Assembly: GCA_016709765.1 (NCBI GenBank)
Contig: JADJMD010000013.1
Coordinates: 682,001 to 746,000, forward strand
DNA: 64,000 nt
Source of the DNA: Ignavibacteriales bacterium
Lineage (GTDB): Bacteria; Bacteroidota; Ignavibacteria; Ignavibacteriales; Ignavibacteriaceae
Reading direction: 5' to 3'
Shown: positions 17,376 through 24,782 of the stretch, piece after piece
How the letters are laid out: each line of letters starts with the position of its first letter
Position numbering within the stretch: the stretch's first letter is position 1
Program-made: the position numbers and the translations under genes
Notes under the pieces: model-generated
What the model was told of the DNA's origin: nothing
The model's input: the letters and a program-made list of their open reading frames with translations, nothing else
Database searches by the model: none

Positions 17376-17406
17376 AAAAAAGGCGAGTAAATGATTCGCC
17401 TTTTTT
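17376..17406. terminator. Bidirectional rho-independent terminator
   Basis: AAAAAAGGCGA (17376-17386) faces TCGCCTTTTTT (17396-17406) around an AT-rich loop, between the convergent aldolase and phosphatase genes. The stem closely resembles the one at 53332-53363. Confidence 0.88.
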
Positions 17407-17409
17407 GTT

Positions 17410-18066
17410 TCAGACAATGTTTAATATCTCGTTAATGCCACCCACAATAAAATCCGGGTTTTCTATTTCTAACAATTCTTGAGTTCTATAACCATATAAA
17501 ACTCCGCACGTAGACGAGCCTGCATTTTTTCCACATTGAATATCAAGTTCTGTATCTCCAACCATTAGTGTGTTTTTAACATCTACATTAAGATCAATAC
17601 AAATTTTTAGCAACGGTTCCGGTGATGGTTTGTGTGCAATACCATAGCGTCTTCCCATTACAAGATCAAAATATTTTCTCAGATTAAAATGGTCTATTAT
17701 CTTATCAGCTTGATCCTGTACTTTAGTTGTTAGCAAAGAAACTTTGATGTTCTGGTTTTTAAGAGATTCTAAAGTTTTTTCTACCCCGCTATAAACTGTA
17801 GAGTATTTCATTTGTTCAAAATAATTTTCTTTGTAAATCTTAATAAACTTTTCAAAGTCCGGTACATCAATATTAAACGCATTAAAAATATCTACAAAAT
17901 GCTGCCCTATTTTTAACGCAAATAATTCTTTATCAATATTAAAGTGAATATTAAGTTTTCTTAATGTAAACACTGTCGATTCATAAATTGTTTTGTTGGA
18001 ATCAACTAAAGTTCCATCAAGGTCAAAACAACAGTGACTGATTTTTTGATTTGTATTGAGTTTCAA
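17410..18066 (-). CDS. HAD-superfamily phosphatase, phosphoglycolate phosphatase-like
   Basis: A 218-residue HAD hydrolase of the Gph/PpaX subgroup. Motif I is CFDLDGTLVDS with the nucleophile Asp. Motif II is SLLTTKV. The motif III lysine lies in GIAHKPSPEP, and motif IV is MVGDTELDI. A helical cap lies between motifs I and II. Members remove phosphate from phosphoglycolate, pyrophosphate or other small phosphates; the substrate is not readable here. Translation appears to start at a TTG (18066), since a stop lies in frame just upstream and no in-frame ATG fits. It is a single gene, convergent with the aldolase. Confidence 0.85.
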   Translation of the reverse strand: MKLNTNQKISHCCFDLDGTLVDSNKTIYESTVFTLRKLNIHFNIDKELFALKIGQHFVDIFNAFNIDVPDFEKFIKIYKENYFEQMKYSTVYSGVEKTLESLKNQNIKVSLLTTKVQDQADKIIDHFNLRKYFDLVMGRRYGIAHKPSPEPLLKICIDLNVDVKNTLMVGDTELDIQCGKNAGSSTCGVLYGYRTQELLEIENPDFIVGGINEILNIV

Positions 18067-18409
18067 ATTGTTTCACTTCCATTTAGTAATAATTAATTGT
18101 TCAATTTAGGATTTTAAATATTCTATGATTTATAATCCAAATTCTTGATACTAATAAGTAATATTTTTTTTATTCCTATTTGTTTTTATTAATAAAAATA
18201 CAATTTTCTAATAACAAAACTTTTGGTTTTGTCCGATTACGAAATACAAAGTTTCTCAAAATTATTCATAATAATATTTTTGTCTTAACAAGAGTTAGTC
18301 AGGGTGAAGATTTTACCTAAAACAATTAAAATTATTATTTTTTCGAATACAAATAATGGCATAATTATTTATGCAATTATACCCAAATCAATCACATAAG
18401 GAGCTATAA
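18067..18409. other. 343-base non-coding region between divergent genes
   Basis: Very AT-rich, and I see no gene or recognisable RNA in it. It must hold the promoters of the phosphatase and of the small exported protein. Two small inverted repeats are visible: ACAAAAC/GTTTTGT at 18214-18232, and GCATAA/TTATGC at 18359-18374, 35 bases before the ATG at 18410. AAGGAG at the right end is the ribosome site of the next gene. Confidence 0.6.
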
Positions 18410-18826
18410 ATGAAAAAATCGTTCGTACTTTTTGCTGTTCTCTTCGCTCTTGTTCTTGGGGTAAATCAAAATATCCTTGCTCAGAATGAGCCTGTTATGT
18501 ACTTCTGTGAAAAATATGGTAATAGTGGTGAAAGAGGAGTTAGTGACAGATTTACTACCGGTTATTTAACGGTAGTGGTAAAATCTGATTATGCCCTTGA
18601 TCTAGAGGATTGTTCAATTCAGTTTGATCTTTACAACGCTCGTGCTAAAAAATTCGAGTTCTATAAAAAGTTCGACTATGTTCTTAATCCAGATTCAAAA
18701 TATGTTTATTTCGAAAAGAATTCCGAAAGTGATATGAAATTTGAAGATCCTGGATTTTACAGAGTTTTCTTGCTTGATGACAGAGATAAGACCGTTGCAA
18801 GCGCATTAATTGAGATAATTGATTAA
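18410..18826 (+). CDS. Small exported protein of unknown function
   Basis: A 138-residue protein with a clear signal peptide (MKKSFVLFAVLFALVLGV, cleavage after ILAQ). The mature part is about 113 residues and predicted all-beta. It is rich in acidic and aromatic residues and ends without a membrane segment or sorting domain, so a soluble periplasmic protein is most likely. I do not recognise the family. The strong AAGGAG ribosome site, long upstream region and own terminator suggest a well-expressed single gene. The text of the mature part (MYFCEKYGNSGERGVSDRF) could serve as a search seed. Confidence 0.8.
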   Translation: MKKSFVLFAVLFALVLGVNQNILAQNEPVMYFCEKYGNSGERGVSDRFTTGYLTVVVKSDYALDLEDCSIQFDLYNARAKKFEFYKKFDYVLNPDSKYVYFEKNSESDMKFEDPGFYRVFLLDDRDKTVASALIEIID

Positions 18827-18844
18827 CCAACATTGCTTTGTTAC

Positions 18845-18872
18845 AAGCGGCGCAATTTGTGCCGCTTTTTTA
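18845..18872 (+). terminator. Rho-independent terminator
   Basis: AAGCGGC (18845-18851) pairs with GCCGCTT (18861-18867), followed by a T-run, directly after the small exported protein. Confidence 0.85.
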
Positions 18873-18902
18873 TTTTAAAGCAGATTATTTGTTAAGATGT
18901 TT

Positions 18903-18910
18903 TAACTTTG
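18903..18910 (+). promoter_or_regulatory. Bacteroidota-type -7 promoter element
   Basis: TAACTTTG matches TAnnTTTG and lies 24 bases before the methyltransferase ATG. No clear -33 TTG at 19-22 bases upstream is seen. Confidence 0.4.
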
Positions 18911-18934
18911 TGCATTCACTAAAATAAAATTGAT

Positions 18935-19489
18935 ATGACAAAACTAAACTTAGGCTGCGGTAAAGATTTAAAAGCTGGATATATTAATCTTGATATTGTG
19001 GATTACGGCGGAAATCAGATTCACGATATAAATAAATTTCCTTATCCTTTTCCAGACAATTATTTTGATGAGATTTATGCTTCACATATTCTTGAGCATA
19101 TTGAAAATTTTAATAAAACAATTACTGAACTCCACAGAATTTTAAAACCAAATGGTATTATAATAGTTTACGCTCCATTTTTTTTAAATACAAAATATTT
19201 TGGCGATCCTGATCATAAAATTCCTTTTTCAATCCGCACGTTTGATAATTATGAATACATTGGTAATCGTAAGCTTAAGTTTTATGAAAAGTGGAAGCTG
19301 AATCATCGAACAAATTATGAAACTGGTGCTCAGTTTGAAGTGCTTGAAAAGAAATTTATAACATCGCATTTTGCTGTGCTTAAATGGATGGATTTTATTG
19401 TAAATATTGAACCAGTTATGTACGAAAGATTTTTCTCGGGTATTTTTTCTCCAGAGGAAGTATACTTTAGATTAAAAGCGATTAAATAA
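18935..19489 (+). CDS. Class I SAM-dependent methyltransferase
   Basis: A 184-residue Rossmann methyltransferase. The SAM-binding motif is KLNLGCGKDLKAGYINLD at the very N-terminus, followed by the acidic end of beta 2. LPF-like FPYPFPDNYFDEIYASHILEH is motif II, and LHRILKPNGIIIVYAPFF is the post-motif strand. These are typical of the Methyltransf_11 group with an unknown small-molecule or glycan acceptor. It stands alone, with its own promoter element and a half copy of the dispersed repeat just after its stop. Confidence 0.82.
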   Translation: MTKLNLGCGKDLKAGYINLDIVDYGGNQIHDINKFPYPFPDNYFDEIYASHILEHIENFNKTITELHRILKPNGIIIVYAPFFLNTKYFGDPDHKIPFSIRTFDNYEYIGNRKLKFYEKWKLNHRTNYETGAQFEVLEKKFITSHFAVLKWMDFIVNIEPVMYERFFSGIFSPEEVYFRLKAIK

Positions 19490-19501
19490 GTTCTTCTGTA
19501 C

Positions 19502-19527
19502 AAATTTCTCCTTTCGGTCGAAATGAC
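19502..19527 (-). repeat. Half copy of dispersed palindromic repeat
   Basis: This 26-base segment, read on the minus strand, carries GTCATTTCGACCGAAAGG and then GAGAAATTT. It closely matches the left half of the full element at 63255-63330. It sits between two convergent genes. The right half of the palindrome is absent here. Confidence 0.75.
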
Positions 19528-19537
19528 TGTTGCTGAT

Positions 19538-19906
19538 TTACTGTTTAATTTTAAATGCTTCATAAATTATTAGCAACCACCCAATCAAAAAACAAAAACC
19601 TCCAACGGGAGTTATCATTGCAAATGTTTTAATTCCAGAAGTTGAGTAAATATAAAGCGAAAATGAGAATAATATTATTCCGAGTAAAATAAATATTGAA
19701 GGTAGTTTGGATTTTATCAAAGTATTTAAGGATAAGGCAAGTAATACAACTGAATGAATTAGATGATATAGTACGCCGGTTTTATAAACTTCCAGCATTT
19801 GTGAGGAAAGTTTTTCTCGTAATCCGTGCGCCCCAAAGGCGCCAATGGCTACAGCTGTAAATCCTGAAATAGCCGAAATAATAATCCATAATTTTTTATC
19901 ATTCAT
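19538..19906 (-). CDS. DUF423 (YgdD-like) small integral membrane protein
   Basis: A 122-residue protein with four predicted membrane helices. The family marks are AIGAFGAHGLREKLS after helix 1 and YKTGVLYHLIHSVVLLAL at helix 2. The family is widespread and its function is unknown. The frame opens at 19945, but the ATG at 19906 has a purine-rich GAGAG just before it and gives the family's usual N-terminus. It is divergent from the CcmE-like/uvrB unit. Confidence 0.88.
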   Translation of the reverse strand: MNDKKLWIIISAISGFTAVAIGAFGAHGLREKLSSQMLEVYKTGVLYHLIHSVVLLALSLNTLIKSKLPSIFILLGIILFSFSLYIYSTSGIKTFAMITPVGGFCFLIGWLLIIYEAFKIKQ

Positions 19907-19928
19907 AGCTCTCAAATCCTTATTTGTA

Positions 19929-19960
19929 TTGAATAGTAAAAACAAATTTCATTAACTTTG
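19929..19960 (+). promoter_or_regulatory. Bacteroidota-type promoter for the CcmE-like/uvrB unit
   Basis: TTG at 19929-19931 and TAACTTTG at 19953-19960 are spaced by 21 bases, matching the TTG-N19-22-TAnnTTTG pattern. Transcription would begin about 25 bases before the first ATG. Confidence 0.5.
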
Positions 19961-19990
19961 CCCACAATTTAATAACAACAAAGAAGAAAA

Positions 19991-20332
19991 ATGAAAGCTT
20001 TACAAAAACTAATATTACCTGCTCTTTTGGTTATTATCGTTATTATCATCTACACATTGTATTTTTCAGGTGGTGCTGATTTAGGTTCATTTGATGATTT
20101 CGATCCAAATAACAATGCTGTAAAAGAAATTAAAGTTCAGATATTACCAAATCAAAATATTGATGCTCAGGGTAGTAGTTTTTCTTTTGCCGTTGCTGAT
20201 AAAAACGGAAAAACTCTTAATGCATTCGGTTCTGTAAGTCTGCCAGAAGGTATTAGAGATGCAGAAACTATTATTCTAAAAGGACATGTTAATCAAAGCG
20301 GATTTTGTACTCACGAAGTTCTAGCAGATTAA
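19991..20332 (+). CDS. Short membrane-anchored CcmE-like OB-fold protein
   Basis: A 113-residue protein: one N-terminal membrane helix (LILPALLVIIVIIIYTLYF) and a small beta domain facing the periplasm. The order (anchor, FDDFDPN, FSFAVADKNGK, LPEGIRDAETIILKGHVN, GFCTHEVLAD) resembles CcmE, the haem chaperone of cytochrome c maturation. However, it ends where CcmE proteins normally continue into the haem-binding His/Cys and Tyr tail. The stop is followed six bases later by uvrB, so no frameshifted tail can hide there. It could be a CcmE relative with another role or an unrelated OB-fold. No other ccm genes are nearby. Confidence 0.6.
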   Translation: MKALQKLILPALLVIIVIIIYTLYFSGGADLGSFDDFDPNNNAVKEIKVQILPNQNIDAQGSSFSFAVADKNGKTLNAFGSVSLPEGIRDAETIILKGHVNQSGFCTHEVLAD

Positions 20333-20338
20333 TCTTAA

Positions 20339-22351
20339 ATGAAAAATTTTGAACTTGTTTCAACATACAAACCTTCCGGCGATCAACCAGAAGCAATTAA
20401 ACAGCTTGTTGAAGGTGTAAATCGTAGTGATAAGTTCCAAACTCTGCTCGGTGTTACTGGAAGTGGGAAAACTTTCACAATTTCAAATGTCATCCAGCAG
20501 ATTAATAAGCCAACGTTAATTATATCACACAACAAAACGCTTGCTGCACAGCTTTATTCGGAGTTTAAATCATTCTTCCCAAACAATGCTGTTGAGTTTT
20601 TTATAAGCTACTACGATTACTATCAACCGGAAGCATATGTTGTTTCCCGTGATGTCTTTATCGAAAAGGATTTTTCTGTTAATGAAGAAATTGATCGATT
20701 AAGATTAAAAGCAACTACTTCTTTGATAGAAGGCAGAAGTGATGTAATTGTAATTGCAAGCGTAAGCTGTATTTATGGTATTGGTGCACCCGATGAGTAT
20801 GCGAAGCAAATAATCTTTGTAAAAAAAGGTGAAAAGCTTGATCGCAAAAAATTTTTGCGGGATTTAATTGATATATATTTTGTACGAAATGATGTCGAGT
20901 TTAATCGGGGTACTTTTCGTGCACGCGGGGATGTTGTAGAAATTATTCCTGCATATCAAAATGAAGAAGCCGTTCGCGTTGAGTTTTGGGATAGTGATAT
21001 TGAAAAGATTTCTATAATAGATGCAGTAACAGGAAAAGTAATTAGGGAAGTTGATTCTGTCCCAATATATCCCGCCAAATATTTTGTAACAGATCGTAGC
21101 AAAATGCAAAAAGCTATTTATAATATCGAACAAGAGCTTTCCGAACGATTGGATGTTCTGCGGAAAGAAGAAAAATATCTAGAAGCACAACGACTAGAAC
21201 AAAGAACCAAGTTTGATATTGAGATGATGAAAGAAATTGGGTATTGCTCGGGGATTGAAAACTATTCACGCCATATGGATTTGCGTGAGCCTAATTCTCG
21301 TCCTTCAAATCTTTTTGATTATTTCCCAGATGATTTTCTTTTGATAATTGATGAATCACATGTTACAATTCCACAAATTCGCGGAATGTACCTTGGTGAT
21401 AGAAGCCGTAAGCAAACATTGGTAGATTTTGGATTTCGCCTTCCCTCTGCGCTTGATAATCGCCCAATGAAATATGAGGAGTTTATGGGAATGTTGAATC
21501 AGGTAATATTTGTTAGCGCAACCCCAGCGGACTACGAACTTGAAATGAGTAACGGAATTATTGTTGAACAAATTATTCGCCCAACAGGTTTGCTCGATCC
21601 TGAAATTGAAGTCCGTCCGATTAAAGGACAGATTGATGATTTGATTGCTGAGATCAGAAATAAGACCTTGCTAAAAGAAAGAACTCTTGTTACAACTTTA
21701 ACAAAAAAAATGGCAGAAGATCTTTCGGATTATCTTGATAAGATTGGAATAAAAGTTCGTTATATCCACAGTGATATTGACTCATTAGAACGAGTGGAAA
21801 TACTTCGCGATCTTCGTTTGGGTGAGTTTGATGTTTTAGTTGGTGTTAATTTGTTAAGAGAAGGATTGGATTTGCCAGAAGTTTCTCTCGTTGCAATTAT
21901 CGATGCGGATAAGGAAGGGTTTTTACGAAGCGAACGCTCGTTGATGCAAACTGCAGGCAGAACCGCACGTAATGTTAACGGCAGGGTTATTATGTATGCT
22001 GATAAGATTACTGAATCAATGCGAAAAACTATTGCAGAAACAAATCGAAGAAGAATACTTCAGCAGGAGTACAACGAGAAGAATGGCATTGTTCCAGCTA
22101 CAATTTACAAATCAATGGAAGAGATTCTTTCCTCAACTTCGATCGCAGATATTAGAAAGAAAGATGAAAAAGAGAGTTACGGATTTTCAAAAGTTGCTGA
22201 GCCGATTCTTAAATATATGGATAAAGAGCAAAAAGAGGACTTGGTTGAACAGTTAACTATAGAAATGCACAATGCAGCTAAAGATCTTGAATTTGAAAAA
22301 GCAGCTAATTTGCGTGATGAGATCCATAAGCTTAAAAAGATGATAGGATGA
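20339..22351 (+). CDS. uvrB: Excinuclease ABC subunit B
   Basis: UvrB verifies DNA damage after UvrA loading and recruits UvrC in nucleotide excision repair. The 670-residue protein has Walker A GVTGSGKT, the damage-probing beta-hairpin region FFISYYDYYQPEAYV, DEAD-box-like DESH, helicase motif V/VI LREGLDLPEV and QTAGRTARN. A C-terminal UVR motif (AKDLEFEKAANLRDEI) binds UvrC. Length and all motifs are standard. It begins six bases after the CcmE-like gene and shares its promoter. Confidence 0.98.
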   Translation: MKNFELVSTYKPSGDQPEAIKQLVEGVNRSDKFQTLLGVTGSGKTFTISNVIQQINKPTLIISHNKTLAAQLYSEFKSFFPNNAVEFFISYYDYYQPEAYVVSRDVFIEKDFSVNEEIDRLRLKATTSLIEGRSDVIVIASVSCIYGIGAPDEYAKQIIFVKKGEKLDRKKFLRDLIDIYFVRNDVEFNRGTFRARGDVVEIIPAYQNEEAVRVEFWDSDIEKISIIDAVTGKVIREVDSVPIYPAKYFVTDRSKMQKAIYNIEQELSERLDVLRKEEKYLEAQRLEQRTKFDIEMMKEIGYCSGIENYSRHMDLREPNSRPSNLFDYFPDDFLLIIDESHVTIPQIRGMYLGDRSRKQTLVDFGFRLPSALDNRPMKYEEFMGMLNQVIFVSATPADYELEMSNGIIVEQIIRPTGLLDPEIEVRPIKGQIDDLIAEIRNKTLLKERTLVTTLTKKMAEDLSDYLDKIGIKVRYIHSDIDSLERVEILRDLRLGEFDVLVGVNLLREGLDLPEVSLVAIIDADKEGFLRSERSLMQTAGRTARNVNGRVIMYADKITESMRKTIAETNRRRILQQEYNEKNGIVPATIYKSMEEILSSTSIADIRKKDEKESYGFSKVAEPILKYMDKEQKEDLVEQLTIEMHNAAKDLEFEKAANLRDEIHKLKKMIG

Positions 22352-22385
22352 AAAAGTCTTCCGTTCTCATTCCGCAGAATTCAAT

Positions 22386-23270
22386 TTAAATTTTTATGAT
22401 TGAAGTAAGTTCTTTAGGAATTGATTCACCTTTATAAGTTACTTTTTCTAAAAACAATCCCGATGGAGGTGCCGTAAATTTTGCAGGTTCATTTGTTTTA
22501 CTATTCAGATAAAACAAAATATCTTTCTCAGATTTTCTTCCACGCCCAACTTCTGCTAATATTCCGATGATTCTTCTAACCATTTTCCATATAAAGTGTG
22601 AGCCGATAATTCTTATTAGAATTAAATCACCTTCTTCTTTAATCTGTATATCATCAATCATAACTTTAGTCGATTTTTCGGTTGGGTCATCATCAGAGAA
22701 AGAAGAATAATTGTTCATCCCTAAAAATAGTTTTGATGCTGATTCCATTTTCTTGAAATCGAGTTGATCCTTTATCCACCAGACAAAGTTTTTTCCAAAT
22801 GCAGTTCTTCTTCTAGAAATTTGGTAAACGTAGCTTCGTGAAGTTGCATCGTGCCGTGCGTGAAAGATTTGAGTTGTCTTTTCAACATCTAAAATAGTAA
22901 TATCATGCGGAAGCATATCGTTTAATTTCACTCTAATGATTTCCGGAGCTAGAACAGTTTTAACATCAAAATGAGCAACCTGGCAAAGCGCGTGAACTCC
23001 GCTGTCTGTTCTTCCTGACCCTTGAATATCAATGAACGAATCACCAAATACTTCTTGTGCGGCTTTTAAAATTGATCCTTGAATAGTTTTTGCATTTTCC
23101 TGTTTCTGCCAGCCGGAATATCGTGTGCCTTCGTATTCAATAAAAAGTTTAAAGCGGGAATAATTTTGATGTGTTACTTTGCGTTTATCTGATGCAAAAG
23201 GTTTGGTCTTAAATTGGCCTCCGAATTTACTTTTAAACTTGTCCTTAGAATAAAACTTCTTTCCTCTCAA
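22386..23270 (-). CDS. truA: tRNA pseudouridine(38-40) synthase TruA
   Basis: TruA converts U38-U40 in the anticodon arm to pseudouridine. The catalytic Asp is residue 89 in GSGRTDSGVHALCQVAHF. The start of the fold, LFIEYEGTRYSGWQKQ, and the later motif GSHFIWKMVRRIIG are typical. An extra Lys-rich N-terminal extension of about 38 residues precedes the fold. Translation would start at a TTG that overlaps the queD stop (TTGA), and no in-frame ATG lies before the catalytic core. It is the last gene of the queE-queD-truA group, so three tRNA anticodon-loop modification genes are together. Confidence 0.96.
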   Translation of the reverse strand: MRGKKFYSKDKFKSKFGGQFKTKPFASDKRKVTHQNYSRFKLFIEYEGTRYSGWQKQENAKTIQGSILKAAQEVFGDSFIDIQGSGRTDSGVHALCQVAHFDVKTVLAPEIIRVKLNDMLPHDITILDVEKTTQIFHARHDATSRSYVYQISRRRTAFGKNFVWWIKDQLDFKKMESASKLFLGMNNYSSFSDDDPTEKSTKVMIDDIQIKEEGDLILIRIIGSHFIWKMVRRIIGILAEVGRGRKSEKDILFYLNSKTNEPAKFTAPPSGLFLEKVTYKGESIPKELTSIIKI

Positions 23271-23683
23271 CTTATTCTCGCTGTTTCTTCTGCATAATCA
23301 AATTGAGTTTCATAAACTCTAACTTTTATTGATGATATGTTTGATGGCAGTAAGCATTTTATAATTTCGGATAAAAGATAATTACAAATATTTTCTGCGG
23401 TTGAATTAAAACCCACAACAACTTTTTTTGAGTTCATTTTCTCCAAAAATTCAATAACAATCGTGTCGTCTATGTTTACCATAAAAGAGTGATCAAGTTT
23501 TTCAATAACAGGATTAATTATCTTTTCCACATCATAATAATCAATAACCATTTGATTTTCATCCAGCTCACCTTCAAACTCAACAATCATTTTATATGAA
23601 TGGCCGTGAATGTTTTTGCACAAACCAAAATGTTCGGGAAGTCTGTGTCCCATTTCCCAGCGAAATTCTTTAGCTATTTTCAT
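23267..23683 (-). CDS. queD: 6-carboxytetrahydropterin synthase QueD
   Basis: A 138-residue protein of the 6-pyruvoyl-tetrahydropterin synthase fold. It turns dihydroneopterin triphosphate into 6-carboxytetrahydropterin, the second committed step to queuosine. Zinc ligands are His13, His26 and His28 (in WEMGHRLPEHF and NIHGHSY), and the catalytic Cys is residue 22. DHSF around residue 65 gives the catalytic Asp/His pair. It overlaps both neighbours by one to four bases, showing tight coupling with queE and truA. Pairing with QueE makes QueD more likely than a true PTPS. Confidence 0.94.
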   Translation of the reverse strand: MKIAKEFRWEMGHRLPEHFGLCKNIHGHSYKMIVEFEGELDENQMVIDYYDVEKIINPVIEKLDHSFMVNIDDTIVIEFLEKMNSKKVVVGFNSTAENICNYLLSEIIKCLLPSNISSIKVRVYETQFDYAEETARIS

Positions 23684-24324
23684 TACACACCTTTTGTTTC
23701 AGGATGCCAGATGAACTTATGCATCTGAAGTTGAAATCTAACATTTAATTTATCTTCTAATATCCAATTAACTAATTGAACCGATTCAAGTTTTCCAAAG
23801 ACCACTGAACAAAGTATCTCACATCTTTTATCCAAAGAATATTTTGATATGATTTCTTTTGTCCAATCATAATCTTCCCTGCTTCCGATAACGAACTTTA
23901 ACTCATCGGTCGGTTTTAAGTAATTAATATTTTCATAAAGATTTTTCTTCTCCATACCGCTTGATGGACATTTTAAATCCATTATTATTTTTACTCTTTG
24001 ATCAATATCTTTTATCGGTAGACTTCCGCCGGTTTCAATCAGAACCTCAAATCCTTCATCACCGAGTTGTTTCATCAAATCTAAACTTTCTCCCACCTGG
24101 ACTAACGGTTCGCCCCCAGTTATCTCGACAAGTTTGCATTCAAATTTTTTAACTTCGTTGATTATTGCTGGAATTGCCATATCATTACCATCATAAAAAG
24201 CATATTCCGTATCACAATATGTACATCTGAGGTTGCAATAAGTCAAGCGGATAAACACACAAGGCAGACCAGCTGCGGTGCTTTCACCTTGAATTGAATA
24301 ATATATCTCATTTACCTTAAGCAT
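23683..24324 (-). CDS. queE: 7-carboxy-7-deazaguanine synthase QueE (radical SAM)
   Basis: A radical SAM enzyme that contracts the pterin ring of carboxytetrahydropterin to 7-carboxy-7-deazaguanine. The 4Fe-4S/SAM motif CNLRCTYC places its cysteines at residues 30, 34 and 37. The N-terminal YYSIQGESTAAGLPCVFIRL and the SAM-binding ITGGEPL are family marks. Length (213 residues) is typical. QueC and QueF are not in the window, so the rest of the preQ0 pathway must be elsewhere. Confidence 0.95.
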   Translation of the reverse strand: MLKVNEIYYSIQGESTAAGLPCVFIRLTYCNLRCTYCDTEYAFYDGNDMAIPAIINEVKKFECKLVEITGGEPLVQVGESLDLMKQLGDEGFEVLIETGGSLPIKDIDQRVKIIMDLKCPSSGMEKKNLYENINYLKPTDELKFVIGSREDYDWTKEIISKYSLDKRCEILCSVVFGKLESVQLVNWILEDKLNVRFQLQMHKFIWHPETKGV

Positions 24325-24384
24325 AAAAAGTGCGTTTTTTACTCGTTTTCTAAATAAATTGTTAGTAAAGTTACTAAAGCTAAG

Positions 24385-24416
24385 TTTGACATCAAACGAG
24401 GCATTACCTATATTTG
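24385..24416 (+). promoter_or_regulatory. Bacteroidota-type promoter of rpsT
   Basis: TTTG at 24385-24388 and TATATTTG at 24409-24416 are separated by 20 bases. Both elements match the TTTG/TAnnTTTG promoter of the Bacteroidota primary sigma factor exactly. The ATG of rpsT is about 35 bases downstream of the expected start site. Confidence 0.7.
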
Positions 24417-24454
24417 GCTCACATTTTTTAACTAATATATAAGGTTTTTTGTAA

Positions 24455-24721
24455 ATGGCTCATCATAAATCGGCAAAGAAGAGAATACGTTCCTCTGAAA
24501 GAAAAAAAGCAGTGAACAAAATGACAGATTCCAAAATTAAAACTGTTGTTAAGAAAACACTTGCTACGGATAAAAAAGAAGAACTTGAAGTGTTATATAA
24601 AGAAGCTATCGCAATTTTGGATAAGGGAACCTCAAAAGGCAGATTACATAAAAATAATGCAGCCAGAAAAAAATCAAAGTTAACAAAGCATTTTAATAAA
24701 GTTACCGCTGTTGCGAAATAG
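24455..24721 (+). CDS. rpsT: 30S ribosomal protein S20
   Basis: An 88-residue, Lys/Arg-rich three-helix protein that binds 16S rRNA in the body of the small subunit. The start MAHHKSAKKRIRSSERK and the end LHKNNAARKKSKLTK are characteristic. It is monocistronic, with a consensus promoter and a strong terminator. It lies between the queuosine genes and the GlmU-like gene, reading away from the former and towards the latter. Confidence 0.97.
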   Translation: MAHHKSAKKRIRSSERKKAVNKMTDSKIKTVVKKTLATDKKEELEVLYKEAIAILDKGTSKGRLHKNNAARKKSKLTKHFNKVTAVAK

Positions 24722-24738
24722 TGGTTTAGATTTTTAAC

Positions 24739-24767
24739 AAAAAGCTCTTCCTTCGAAGAGCTTTTTT
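24739..24767. terminator. Strong rho-independent terminator after rpsT
   Basis: A twelve-base-pair perfect stem, AAAAAGCTCTTC (24739-24750) with GAAGAGCTTTTT (24755-24766), closes a CTTC loop. It has a T-run on one side and an A-run on the other, so it can also serve the convergent GlmU-like gene. Confidence 0.92.
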
Positions 24768-24782
24768 AGTTTTAAAGTGATT

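Noticed and set aside
22352..22385. Terminator between uvrB and truA
   Set aside because: The short convergent gap has no stable stem with a T-run.
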